Of a stretch of 64,000 bases of DNA, positions 20,740 to 31,039 are shown piece after piece (positions within the stretch are counted from its first letter, which is position 1; every line of letters begins with the position of its first letter). The translations under genes were made by a program, and so were the position numbers. Source of the stretch: Tetramitus jugosus (lineage: Eukaryota; Heterolobosea; Eutetramitea; Acrasida; Vahlkampfiidae); contig OW569364.1 of NCBI GenBank assembly GCA_937625935.1, forward strand, positions 1 to 64,000. The letters are read 5' to 3'. The notes below the pieces were generated by a model, which saw only the letters and a list, made by a program, of their open reading frames with translations, was not told where the DNA came from and ran no database searches.

Positions 20740-23700
20740 TTATGCGAAAACGTCGACAGAGTAACGATTGTCCATTGAACTCATTCTTCTCTCTGCTTCC
20801 TCTTGCGTACAACTTGTGACTTCCTTATATATATCAATTAAAACCTTCTTCACATCTGGTGCCATGTGATCTCCTTCTCCACAAACAAAGATGTGAGCTT
20901 CTTTCAACAGTAGAGCTCCAACTTCATCTCGACATTCCCACAAGCGATGTTGAACATACTTGACGCCATTGGTGTTCTCAATTCTAGAGAACACAGGCCT
21001 CAATTGAACTACTCCCTTTTGGCTCCACTGTTCCAATTCTTCTTTGTACAGAAAATCTTGATCTGGATCTCTGCAACCATGGAAGAGGAGTGCTTCACCA
21101 AGGACTTGATCATTTTGCTGAAGAGCAGCTCGTTGTTGGATAAATCCACGGAATGGGGCAATTCCAGTGCCAGCAGAAATCATGATCATTGGTTTCGAAG
21201 AATCTGCAGGAAGTTTAAATGATGATGATCTGACCATCATGGAAACCTTCATTCCAGGCAGGCAGTGTGCCAGGAAGTTGGATGCTACGCCCTCATACAT
21301 GCCACCATGTTGAGCTGGAGCACTCAACACTCCAACAGTAATCGTACATTTGTCACCTGACCATAGTGGAGAAGATGAGATGGAGTATTGACGAACACGC
21401 ATGGGAGTGGAAATTTCAAGGAATTCAGCCAATGTAAGTTTGCAAGTTTTGAATTCGTTCAGAATATCCAAAACTGATGGCGTTTGCATCTTGTCTAAGC
21501 CAACAAAATCTAAAATCTTCATCTTATCCTGTTCCACATCCGTGTGATTGACAAGTGTCAAAATCTGGTGCTTCGATGCTGGCTGAGACAACTCAAAATA
21601 GTTTAACAACAAATCAACAACTGAAATTGGCACATCAGTTGGGATTGCCACTTGTGTTTGAGACAATCTGTTCTTCTGGAGCAGTACTTGATCATCATGG
21701 CTGAGGTTGAATTGGCGCAGAACCTTGTTCACTGTATTCATCGAATTGACTGGTAATACAGCAAGATAATCTCCTTCTCTGTATTTCATCCCGTCTGGAA
21801 GTCGTACTTCAATGTGTCTCTTTGAGCGAGAGACTTCTCCTAGAATATGTGGAGAGGTAACCAACTCTCGATTCTCCAGAATCTCTCCAGATCTGAGGTT
21901 TTGAAGACGAAGTAGAGTATCTCTGACGCCACGGATAACATCAACCTTGAGAGAATCCTTTGGTTCTTCTTCACTGACAGAAGCAGGGTTGAGTTCACTC
22001 CACAATTTCTTTCTCCATGATTCAAAGTCATAAAACATGTCTTGAGCAGCATTGCTCTCACCTCTTGAAACAAGTCTAGTCGCTCCTGTTTCTTCCAACT
22101 TGCTGTCGATGAATGTTGGTATACGCTGATATGTGTCTCTCCAATCAGTATGTCCACAACCAAACACTGCGTACTTTACTCCTTTCAGGGTGCTACCTGG
22201 AATTTGTTCTAGCCCTGTGACAAACTGTTTGGCGTCATCGGTTGGCAAACCTTCATAGGATGCAGTAACTATCACTACCGGTGTTTCAAGTGGTAAGTGG
22301 CCAGAGTAGGCATTCAAGTGAGCAATTTTTGCTTCATAACCTCTGGATTGTGCATCTTCATACAAGCGATGCGCAAATGATTCACATGTACCACTGTTGG
22401 ATCCAAAAAGAACAAGAAGAGGTCCACACTTTGAGTCAACATTGGAGTGTTGTTGCGGTGAACTGGCTTCGTGTGCTGCGGTTTCTGAATGCTCAATATT
22501 GGATGCACTCTGCTTTCGGTTCTTCCAACTCGACCGAGTATTCATACGCATGAATAGACCATCAGGCTTCATTGTGAGGGTTTCCTTCACAATGAGCTCA
22601 TACTGTGGATCATGGTCAATAATATCAAATCTTTGAAGAATCATACCAAGGACAAGTAGAGCCTCTTGCCAAGCAAATGGTCTTCCTATACATGCTCTTG
22701 CTGCATTACCGAATGGCTTCCAAGAATTCTTTGGGAGAGCAGCGAATTTTTCAGGACTGACTCTATCAGGGTTAAACTTGTCTGCATCATCTCCCCATAC
22801 CTTTGGGTCTCGGTGCAATGCTGGCAAAAGAACAAACACAGTGTCATCGGGCTTGATGAGATACTTTCCACCAATGACTTCTTCCTTGTGACACTCGAGA
22901 GAAAATGCAGGAGCAGTTGGCCACAATCGAAGAGTCTCTTTCAACACTTGATCCAGATACACAAGTTTTGGTAAATGTTTGATGTTGATCGTTTCAGTTC
23001 CGATTACGTCATCAACTTCCTGTTGAGCACGTCTTAAAACATCAGGATTCTTGACCAATTCATGTAGAGCAAAGGAGAGAAGACCACTGGTAGTTTCGTG
23101 GCCTGCAATGAGGAATGTCACCATTTGATATCTAATGTTATTATCACTCAAAGATTGACCTGAAATTGGATCCACACCCAATATCATTCGATTCAATAAA
23201 TCATTGATCTCCTGTGGCTTCTCTCTCCTCTCACGGATTAAATCATCAGCAATTGTGTGCATCAGCTCAATATTCTCTCGATAGATTCGGTTGGTGTTCA
23301 TCATGAGCCAATCAACAATCTTGAACTTGTGAGCTTTGGAACGAGATTCTGCGAGGGCTTCTGACATGGCAGTTACGAATGGATGCATGTCCGTATTGTA
23401 AAAACTGTTGAACCGATAATGGAACGCACAGAGCGCCAAAGTGTCCAATGTGAGTCGTGTGGTGTTATCAACGATATCAATGACATGAGTGCCACCTAAT
23501 CGCTCCCACTTGACGCACATTTGTTCTGCAATGTCATACATTTGACCAAACATGTCTTGAATGGCTTTTGGACCGAATGCTGGCATCAAAATTCGATGAG
23601 CAATGGCCCAATTGGGTTCTGTTGAGTGAGCAGTAAACAGACCGTCACCGGCAAAGTCTCTGACTTGATTCAAGGCACGACCAATCTTTTTAGAAAATCG

Positions 23701-23904
23701 TTTGTCATCACATACTTCATCGGCCAATTCTTGAGAGCAAACAAAGATGGGATGTTGTTGCATCATGTCCAGTTGGAAGATTGAGCCATAGTCCTTGGCA
23801 ATATCTGTGAAGCTCTTGATGGGTGCTGAAGGGTCGATCATACGAACATTTCCCAACAGGAAATCACTTGGTGGATGAGGGATAGGTTCCATTTTTTTAT
23901 ACAA
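20740..23904 (-). CDS. Self-sufficient cytochrome P450-reductase fusion (CYP102/CYP505 type)
   Basis: The protein has 1054 residues, the usual size of P450 BM3 and fungal P450foxy. P450 part (about 1-470): I-helix AGHETTSG, K-helix ETLR, and heme loop FGNAARACIGRPFAWQ with the Cys ligand. Reductase part: FMN domain (about 495-640; LFGSNSGTCESFAHRLYEDA), FAD-binding RQYSISSSP, and NADPH-binding ISAGTGIAPFRGF followed by FHGCRDPDQDFLY. Known members hydroxylate fatty acids near the omega end with NADPH and O2. There is no N-terminal membrane anchor, so it is likely soluble. The start is either MYKK or the second Met (MEPIPHPP). The relationship to bacterial and fungal fusions suggests old lateral transfer; this is an inference. 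Confidence 0.93.
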   Translation of the reverse strand: MYKKMEPIPHPPSDFLLGNVRMIDPSAPIKSFTDIAKDYGSIFQLDMMQQHPIFVCSQELADEVCDDKRFSKKIGRALNQVRDFAGDGLFTAHSTEPNWAIAHRILMPAFGPKAIQDMFGQMYDIAEQMCVKWERLGGTHVIDIVDNTTRLTLDTLALCAFHYRFNSFYNTDMHPFVTAMSEALAESRSKAHKFKIVDWLMMNTNRIYRENIELMHTIADDLIRERREKPQEINDLLNRMILGVDPISGQSLSDNNIRYQMVTFLIAGHETTSGLLSFALHELVKNPDVLRRAQQEVDDVIGTETINIKHLPKLVYLDQVLKETLRLWPTAPAFSLECHKEEVIGGKYLIKPDDTVFVLLPALHRDPKVWGDDADKFNPDRVSPEKFAALPKNSWKPFGNAARACIGRPFAWQEALLVLGMILQRFDIIDHDPQYELIVKETLTMKPDGLFMRMNTRSSWKNRKQSASNIEHSETAAHEASSPQQHSNVDSKCGPLLVLFGSNSGTCESFAHRLYEDAQSRGYEAKIAHLNAYSGHLPLETPVVIVTASYEGLPTDDAKQFVTGLEQIPGSTLKGVKYAVFGCGHTDWRDTYQRIPTFIDSKLEETGATRLVSRGESNAAQDMFYDFESWRKKLWSELNPASVSEEEPKDSLKVDVIRGVRDTLLRLQNLRSGEILENRELVTSPHILGEVSRSKRHIEVRLPDGMKYREGDYLAVLPVNSMNTVNKVLRQFNLSHDDQVLLQKNRLSQTQVAIPTDVPISVVDLLLNYFELSQPASKHQILTLVNHTDVEQDKMKILDFVGLDKMQTPSVLDILNEFKTCKLTLAEFLEISTPMRVRQYSISSSPLWSGDKCTITVGVLSAPAQHGGMYEGVASNFLAHCLPGMKVSMMVRSSSFKLPADSSKPMIMISAGTGIAPFRGFIQQRAALQQNDQVLGEALLFHGCRDPDQDFLYKEELEQWSQKGVVQLRPVFSRIENTNGVKYVQHRLWECRDEVGALLLKEAHIFVCGEGDHMAPDVKKVLIDIYKEVTSCTQEEAERRMSSMDNRYSVDVFA

Positions 23905-24503
23905 TTGTGTGTTACAAACTATTATTGTCTGTTGTTATAGTTTGGTTGATTGGTTTTGTTGTCTGTTGGTTGTTTCAAACTTCTGTGAGAGCGAAGTCGA
24001 ATCTAATTGTTCATTTCTTATACCTCGCTAACCAAGAGACCGCAGAGGAGATATAAAACCCAAAGAGCCTATTTCATATCTCCATTCCTTGACGGTCGAA
24101 CTTCTGAAGCAGATTGCATCGAAAAACGCCGGAAAGATGCAAAACTCCGTGATTCGGAGTATTCTGAAAGGAGCAAGTGGGAATACTTCTGGCCATATAG
24201 TCCAAAGAAGTTTTGTGCCTTCCAATGGATACCCTTTAAAGTGTCATTATTGGGCATGGACTCTTTTGAAGGTCCTTTAGAAAGCATGTTCGTTTGACCG
24301 ATTGAAATCCTGGCATAACGCCAAAACTACAGCTACTTCCTTCACTGTTTGAGCTCTGCCAATAATGACTCCTTAACATTGAGGGTCTTTGATCTTCAGA
24401 CAACCATTGCTTCCAATGTTTGCTTCATTCTTTTCCTTTCTCCAAAGATTATTTCCCCTAAAAAGCTAAAAAAAAACAGATCATCACCGATTGAACCACC
24501 ACG
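23905..24503. other. Divergent promoter region, no gene supported
   Basis: This 600-base stretch lies between the divergently transcribed P450-reductase and Sec1-like genes. Overlapping frames of 60-96 codons occur on both strands at 24007-24297, but none shows a domain, and they shadow each other. An A-rich leader (AAAAAAAAACAGATCATC) precedes the downstream ATG. Confidence 0.4.
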
Positions 24504-27430
24504 ATGAATGAACATAATGTTGTTGCTGCTGACTTGATCACAATGGCACATGAACAACTCAAGTCACACAAGCACCTATTGTGTGAATCTGCCATCTTTC
24601 TCGATCACAACCAATCAAAGCTTTTTCTTTGGAATCATTCCTTTTCTCTCTTTTTCAAAAATCAAATTGGTGATAGTGTTCATGAGGATGATCAAGATGG
24701 AACCACAATTCTAACCATTCAATCATTGATGCACAATGATGATGATGATGAGTGGTTATCCATTGAACAATTGAATCGCTTACGTTTTTTCCATCAAATG
24801 AAGATTCAATCATTGAAACAACCATCATCGTCATCATCATCTACTATTCCATCGAATCCAACTTTTGGTGTTGACAATGATGATGAAGAAGATGATAATG
24901 ATGATTGGAACAATTGGGAAGATGATGACGAAGATGATGATCACACAAGTAAGAATAAGCATCACAAGAGAATGACCACCAGTAAGCATGACAATCGCTC
25001 AAGCAATATGAATAAGAATGATAATGATCATCATTGTGATGAAATGGAAAAGGCGCTCATGGAACGTCGAGTCGTTTATTTTGTGACTGATTTGTCTCCA
25101 TTGGTTCAACAAGCGATTCACAAGAGCATCTTCATGTATGATTTCCGTAGTGTCACAGTGTTTGTGACTCATTCACCAGAGTATTTGCAATATTATCAAT
25201 CGAATATTGATTCGGATCACATGACTTATTCGTATGTAATCAAAAGCATTACCACTTTTCTTCATTGGTTGTGACAAGTAGGTGTTTAATGACAAATTTG
25301 TTAATGTTTATTGTAGTGATTTGGAGTCCAGTATTCAATCATGGATGTGTGAGAGGTATGGAGTGACATCAGAAGTGAGTGAACAAGAAGAAGCATTTAC
25401 TACGATTCAAGTCAATCATTTTCCTGTGAATTTCGCAAGCATTTCCAATGACATGTTCCTGATTCCTGATTCATCTCACGTGTTTCCTGAGATTGATATT
25501 GGTTTGACTCCGAAATCACCAGAGGATCACCTCAACCGATCAGCCCTAGGGCCTCACTCCACCAACGATCAACAGTATATGCATATGGCAAATTCACTCT
25601 TTAATGTGTTGAGTGCAATGCATCTGAGTGCTGATTTGTATGCTCTGGGAAGAAGCTCAGATTACATTGCTGATCACTTGAACCAGTTGGTGAGTCAAGC
25701 AGATGTTCAATCGTCCTCTGCTCAAAAATCCTGTCTCTTTCTGATTGATCGCACACTGGACTTGGTCTCTCCAATGATCCATTCTGACAATATTATCGAT
25801 AAGATGATACAATTGACAGATGAGAGAGGGGTTGAGTTTAGCATTGGAGAAAAACTCAAGAACAAGATTTTCAACGATGCAGTGGCAGCAACCGTCAAGA
25901 CGAATCAGTTCATTCATAGCAACAATCCTCATATTATATCGACGATTCAAACATTACTGAATAACTCTTCAAAGGACGTTTATTCAGTGTTGATTGGTCA
26001 ACTAACGAGTCTGATTCCGCGAGCTGATTTACAAACGATATCCTATACCACTAAGCCAAAGGAGAAGCAAATTCAAATTTTACTCGATTTCCTATTGGAT
26101 AAGCATCCATCGATTGTGCTTCAGAATATGGAATATGTACAGTTTTTGTCAGTGCTCAATGAAATTATTAATGGTCCAAACAATTATTCATCGAGCACCG
26201 AACAAGTTATATTAATGGAGGCGCCACAACACGCATTAGTTCCAATTTTGGAGCTCATCTCTAGGGGAAACACTAGCCTCAGAGAAATTGTCAAATTACT
26301 CATCCTTTCGTACTCGTATCTCCCAATGAATGCCACTGACTTGCAAGAGGATGACATTCGAAATAACCTTCACCAGGCAATTGTGGAAAAGACCCTTAGC
26401 ATTGTAGACTCTGGATTATTTGACAATACTTTTATTGAACTCTTAGACCGGACTGATACTTTGCCAAAGGTACAAAAGAATCAAAACATTCGAGAAGTTC
26501 GACCAGTTCAACCAAACAAAGGCAACAAAAAGCCTCAAGTGACCCATGATGACAGTGACGAAGATTGGGGTGACATCCCAAGTAGCGATGAAGATGAAGA
26601 AGAGGAGGATGAGGATGAGGATGATGAATTCTCAAACTTCGATCCTTTTGCTGAGAAAAAGAGCAAGAAAGACAACAAGCCTAAACAGATTAAGAAGGAG
26701 GAAAGCGAAGATGAATCCGAAGAGGATGATGACTGGAATAATGATTGGGACGATAATGATGAGCACGGTAAAACAAGTACGAACACGAAGGTGTCACCAT
26801 CCAAAACGTCAATCGTACAACATCACTCCAACCCCGATGATATCGTTCGCATCAATCATCAGGTACATTTTGTGATTGAACGAATATTTACTCAACTTCA
26901 TTTACTGCAAGAACAGAGAAGAAGTTTGAGCACCTTTAGGTATGTATTGCATTTTGACCTTTATACCATATTCACGGATGCTAACTAAGACTCTACTCAA
27001 TAGACACCTCTCTGTCGAAGAAATTGATAGTACTTATGTAGCGCTGTCTGGGTACAATAACAAATGTGCAGCATTAGACAAGGAAACATCCTATGAGCCA
27101 CTACTGAAACAATTTATTGCTCAATTATCAGACGAAAATCATAATGCATCCATACCTGATATTAAGCACCACAAATCCCTGCTCAAAAATCTGTTTGGTC
27201 GACTTCTTTTCCAATCAAAACGGAAACTGATTTCTGAAGATTGTCAATCAATTATCTTGTTCGTTGTAGGTGGTGTGACAGCAGCAGAAGTGTGTGATAT
27301 GCGAAAGGTGATATCATACCATAACCAAGTTGCTGGCGAAGAATCACCATTCTATGGTAAATCTGTTCTCATTGGCAGCACCAACTTTATTAATTCCAAC
27401 AAGATTTATGAGCAAGTATTGATAGAGTAA
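24504..27430 (+). CDS. Sec1/Munc18 (SM) family protein, SCFD2-like (three exons)
   Basis: Exons are about 24504-25267, 25317-26939 and 27004-27430. The second intron is clear (GTATGT...CAATAG). The first has a weak donor (GTTGTG, or GTGACA three bases later) but a clear TTGTAG acceptor. The middle exon has the SM-family CLFLIDRTLDLVSPMIHSDN motif; the last has SIILFVVGGVTAAEVCDMRKV and VLIGSTNFINS, typical of the Sec1 C-terminal domain. Overall layout best resembles SCFD2, a distant SM protein linked to vesicle traffic. Two acidic insertions rich in DDDDEW/EDW patterns (about 95-155 and 670-745 of the product) are unusual for the family. The role would be regulating SNARE assembly in the secretory pathway. 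Confidence 0.8.
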
Positions 27431-27473
27431 AGCGAATGTACTATTTAATATTGTATGATGAATGTGAGTTGAA

Positions 27474-28400
27474 TTACTTTTGCTTTTTGGCTGATTCAAC
27501 TTTGCCTGCGACTGCCATGCCGCCTGGAGGCTCATTGGATGTTCCATGTATCCAAGGGAACACACCTAGATGCCACTCCAAACGAACACGATCCTGGTGC
27601 GCTTTCCCTGAGAAGACGTCACTGTCATAGTAAAATGAGAACATACTCATGTACATTCCACAGTAAGCTGCCAAACCAGTAAAGAAGTGCCACCACGCAT
27701 GAAGTTTCAATGGTTCAAAGCACAGAGTTCTCTCCACTAACCACATGCCAAATCCTGTGAGTCCAAAGATGAAGATACCCTTCAACAGTGTAAGTTTCTT
27801 TGCCGTGTAACTCCTTGATTCCTCCTCCGTGATCATCTTGGCGACATGAGAATTGTGATAGAATGTCTTGTAAACACAGTAGAACGCCAGAGAGAATGTA
27901 ACGACACCAAACACTGTTCTGAATTTGAGTGGATTCGTTTGGTCGTACAACATCATAATCAAGCACATCAACGCGGCAGTCAACGCAAGGGTCAACTTTC
28001 TAAATGTTTCATAGGATATTGTTCGACGGTTAGAAGTCGAGGATGACTCTACAGCTGGCTGTGCATCATTCAACAAAATGTAAACATTGATAATGATGCC
28101 GACATTCATTGACAACTCATCCAATATTTGATGCTCACGCGACAGAGTCGCATGAAACAGAAAGGTGCCGATTCCAACGACTAACAACCCCAACGAGTTC
28201 ATGATAAACCTAGGTCTCACATAATCAATGACTCGCTTTCTCTGTAGCTGATACGCATTGAACAAGTATAACATGGCAAAAATCAGGTACAGTATTGCGG
28301 ACCATGTGTTAAACTGTTCGGCAACGTATTTTAGAACAGGTGTATTCGGATAGAGATAATTAGGTTCACACCAATCTACAGAGCTAGTCACGGGTCTCAT
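27474..28400 (-). CDS. Alkaline ceramidase-like membrane protein
   Basis: The frame is open upstream to 28538, but the Met at 28400 gives the conserved N-terminus (VDWCEPNYLY), so I chose it; 308 residues. There are about seven membrane segments. Family motifs are visible: E-PN-Y with FNTWSAILY near the start, GTFLFHATLSREHQILDELSM (Ser/His/Asp of the metal site) around residues 75-100, and LKLHAWWHFFTGLAAY near the C-terminus with the paired His residues. Family members hydrolyse ceramide to sphingosine and fatty acid using a zinc site in ER/Golgi membranes. The C-terminus ends in Lys/Gln residues. It is convergent with the Sec1-like gene, 43 bases apart. Confidence 0.85.
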   Translation of the reverse strand: MRPVTSSVDWCEPNYLYPNTPVLKYVAEQFNTWSAILYLIFAMLYLFNAYQLQRKRVIDYVRPRFIMNSLGLLVVGIGTFLFHATLSREHQILDELSMNVGIIINVYILLNDAQPAVESSSTSNRRTISYETFRKLTLALTAALMCLIMMLYDQTNPLKFRTVFGVVTFSLAFYCVYKTFYHNSHVAKMITEEESRSYTAKKLTLLKGIFIFGLTGFGMWLVERTLCFEPLKLHAWWHFFTGLAAYCGMYMSMFSFYYDSDVFSGKAHQDRVRLEWHLGVFPWIHGTSNEPPGGMAVAGKVESAKKQK

Positions 28401-28816
28401 GATTATTGATAATGGGGATGAAAGTATATTGGAACGATTGTGTGTACAACAGGTGTGAAGGCTTAACTTGGCTATAGGTTGGTTGAGTTTGTTTTGGAAA
28501 GAAAAAGAAACAAAGGGTACTGACAAGTCGAGCTCCACTTTGTTGAATGAGGAAGGATTCTGTTATCGGTTAGTAGGAAATTGAATCGTTATTCTAGAGA
28601 TGCGATTCTATTTCCATCAAGGTCACACTCAATTTCTGGTTCCTTTCTCCATGAGAGAGATTCATTGTATCTTGTGTCTCTGTCCATCATCCCGACGTCG
28701 GAACTTGCCCGTCGCAGAAACAGCAACAAAAACATTGATCAAAGAGAGAAGAGATTTCATCATCAAAATAGCTTTTTCTTATCTCCCCCCATAACAACAA
28801 GTAAAATACAAAAAAA
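28401..28816. promoter_or_regulatory. Divergent promoter region between ceramidase-like and CNOT9 genes
   Basis: About 415 bases between two divergent start codons. Frames at 28538-28401 (minus) and 28581-28794 (plus) are extensions or shadows with no domain. No individual site was recognised; the assignment rests on gene orientation only. Confidence 0.4.
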
Positions 28817-30030
28817 ATGCAACAACGATCTTCATCCACAACGCCTCCACCATCCACAACAGGAGGTCCCACCATACCTTCCTCATCCAATAACAACAAT
28901 AGTAGTAGTAATAGTACCACACCTCCACCATCACAGTTATCAACCAATACATCACAATCAAATAGCATGGCAGCTTCACCTCAAATGCAAGAACGATTTT
29001 ATCAATTATTGGGTGAACTCTTAATTTCTGACAAGAGAGAGAGTGCACTCGCAGAACTAAGTAAAAAAAGAGACTTGTTTGTCAATGTAGCACCCATCCT
29101 ATGGCACAGCACTGGAGCTGTCACTGTTTTAATTGAGGTACGGTACCAACCACGCTCTACTTTTTTTTTCCTCTCCAATCATTTTTTTTTATTGTTTGAA
29201 ATTGGAGCTCTAAAACAGTCATTCTTTTTTTTTTAACATTTTGTGTGCCAATCAACCATGATTAGGAAGTGGTGAGTGTGTACGATCTATTGACACCCAC
29301 TGGTCTCAGTGGTGCCAAATCCAATCGTGTCTGTCACTCACTCGCTCTCCTCCAATGCCTCGCCACTCATCCAGAAACAAGATCACTGTTTCTCAATTCA
29401 CACATTCCCCTGTTTCTCTATCCATTCTTGAACACGGTAACGAAAAACAAGTCATTTGAATTCTTGAGACTGACATCACTCGGAGTGATTGGTGCACTGG
29501 TAAAGTCGGATGATCCAGAAGTCATATCGTTTCTGTTGAGCACTGAAATTATTCCACTGTGTTTGCGCATTATGGAAACGGGGAGTGAACTGAGCAAAAC
29601 AGTGGCCACTTTTATTGTACAAAAAATTCTCTTGTTCGATGTCGGATTGAACTACATTTGTCAAACAGCAGATCGTTTCTATGCTGTGAGTCAAGTGTTG
29701 GCCAATATGACCAATGACAATCCTTCACCAAGACTGTTGAAACACATTATACGATGTTATTTACGATTGGCTGATCATGCACGTGCGAGAGAAGCACTGA
29801 GAGGCTGTATTCCATTGAGTTTGCGTGATAATACGTTTGAGGAGGCGTTCAAGGAGGATGAGGTCATGAGGAGGTGGCTCATACAGCTGTTGACAGCACT
29901 AGGAGGCTTTGATCTCAATTTCCAAGGTGTGCATCAAGTGTATGGCGGTGGTGCAAGTGCTGGTGGTGTTGTTCCACCACAAGTGAATACTGCTGGTGGT
30001 GGTAGTGGAGGACAAGGCATCAAGTACTAA
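28817..30030 (+). CDS. CNOT9: CNOT9/RCD1/Caf40 homologue, CCR4-NOT subunit (two exons)
   Basis: Exons 28817-29137 and 29266-30030 (GTACGG...GATTAG) join VTVLIE to [11 protein letters not shown]; 361 residues. After a Ser/Pro/Asn/Thr-rich leader of about 55 residues comes the RCD1 armadillo-repeat domain. It is recognisable by [50 protein letters not shown] and [24 protein letters not shown]-type blocks, among the most conserved in eukaryotes. In other organisms CNOT9 bridges the CCR4-NOT deadenylase to RNA-binding and silencing factors. The C-terminal tail is Gly-rich. The intron contains T homopolymers. Confidence 0.93.
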
Positions 30031-30284
30031 GAATAAGTTGTTTTATGTGTGTGAATATCACAAAGATTCATGATCAAAGAACAACAGCAACAACAACAAG
30101 AATAAAACATTCAATTTTCCAAAGAAACAACAGCATTTGGGGATCAATTGTAGATGTTCATCCACCGACGCGCCAGATGCGGGGTAAACAAAAAACACAC
30201 AATTTCTTGTTGTTGTGTGAAGAGAGAAACAAAAAAAAACAATCGATCAACAAACACCCTTAACAACCAACAACAAAAAAAAAG

Positions 30285-30806
30285 ATGGATAGACAACCTT
30301 GTCCAGAGAGAATATATGATGATTTAGGCATTGGTTTCACCATGGGTTGCGTCATGGGTGGCATTTTTCATTTATTGAAGGGTTCAAAGAACGCACCACG
30401 TGGTGAAAGATTGAGAGGAGGTTTCGAAGCAATGAGACAGAGAGGTCCAGTCATTGGTGGTAATTTTGCTGTTTGGGGTGGTCTTTTTTCTTCATTCGAA
30501 TGTTTGCTCATGAAAATGAAGGGAACAGAAAAGGAGGACATGACGATTGCAGTGACCAGTGGTGCACTGACGGGTGGTGTTCTTGCGATTCGTGGTGGAA
30601 CAGGTGCCGTCGTGAGGAATGCCTTGTTTGGTGGTCTATTTTTGGCGTTGATTGAAGGATGCTCAAAGGGTTTGACTGCATTCATGATGAAACAGCAAAT
30701 GGACATGGCAAGGAAGGCCAATCAATTACCAAGTGTGCCAAGTGATGGTGAGCCCATGTATAGAATAATGGACATTGAGAAGGAATTTGATTTTGTTCCT
30801 CAGTAA
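30285..30806 (+). CDS. TIM17: Mitochondrial inner-membrane translocase subunit, TIM17 family
   Basis: The protein has 173 residues, typical for Tim17. N-terminal CPERIYDDLGIGFTMGCVMGG is the Tim17 signature. Four hydrophobic Gly-rich segments follow (about 17-35, 58-77, 87-105, 111-130), with GGNFAVWGGLFSSFECLL and AIRGGTGAVVRNALFGG strongly typical of the TIM17/22/23 family. Tim17 forms the lateral-gate core of the presequence translocase. It is more Tim17-like than Tim23-like in length and N-terminus. An A-rich leader precedes the ATG. Confidence 0.9.
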   Translation: MDRQPCPERIYDDLGIGFTMGCVMGGIFHLLKGSKNAPRGERLRGGFEAMRQRGPVIGGNFAVWGGLFSSFECLLMKMKGTEKEDMTIAVTSGALTGGVLAIRGGTGAVVRNALFGGLFLALIEGCSKGLTAFMMKQQMDMARKANQLPSVPSDGEPMYRIMDIEKEFDFVPQ

Positions 30807-31039
30807 TCAATTCATTCGTGTGTGTGACGACTCTTTTTTTTGCGAGTACATCTCCTTCACACGCATGCGACGAGTGAAATGCGCATCATGAATTCGGAGC
30901 CTTTGATGATTTCAGTTGAAGGCCAAACCCCTCCACGCTCTTCTCAAGAGCAAAAGACTCCTCTCTCCCTCTTTATAACCACAATAAACAACTACTACGA
31001 GAATAACACGTATTCTTCCATTGACTTTCAGATCACTTT

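Noticed and set aside
24007-24297. Overlapping frames on both strands upstream of the Sec1-like gene
   Set aside because: They shadow each other and show no domain; more likely promoter and leader.
27004-27430. Separate small gene after the Sec1-like protein
   Set aside because: It contains the SM-family C-terminal motifs and joins by a clean GT-AG intron, so it is the last exon.
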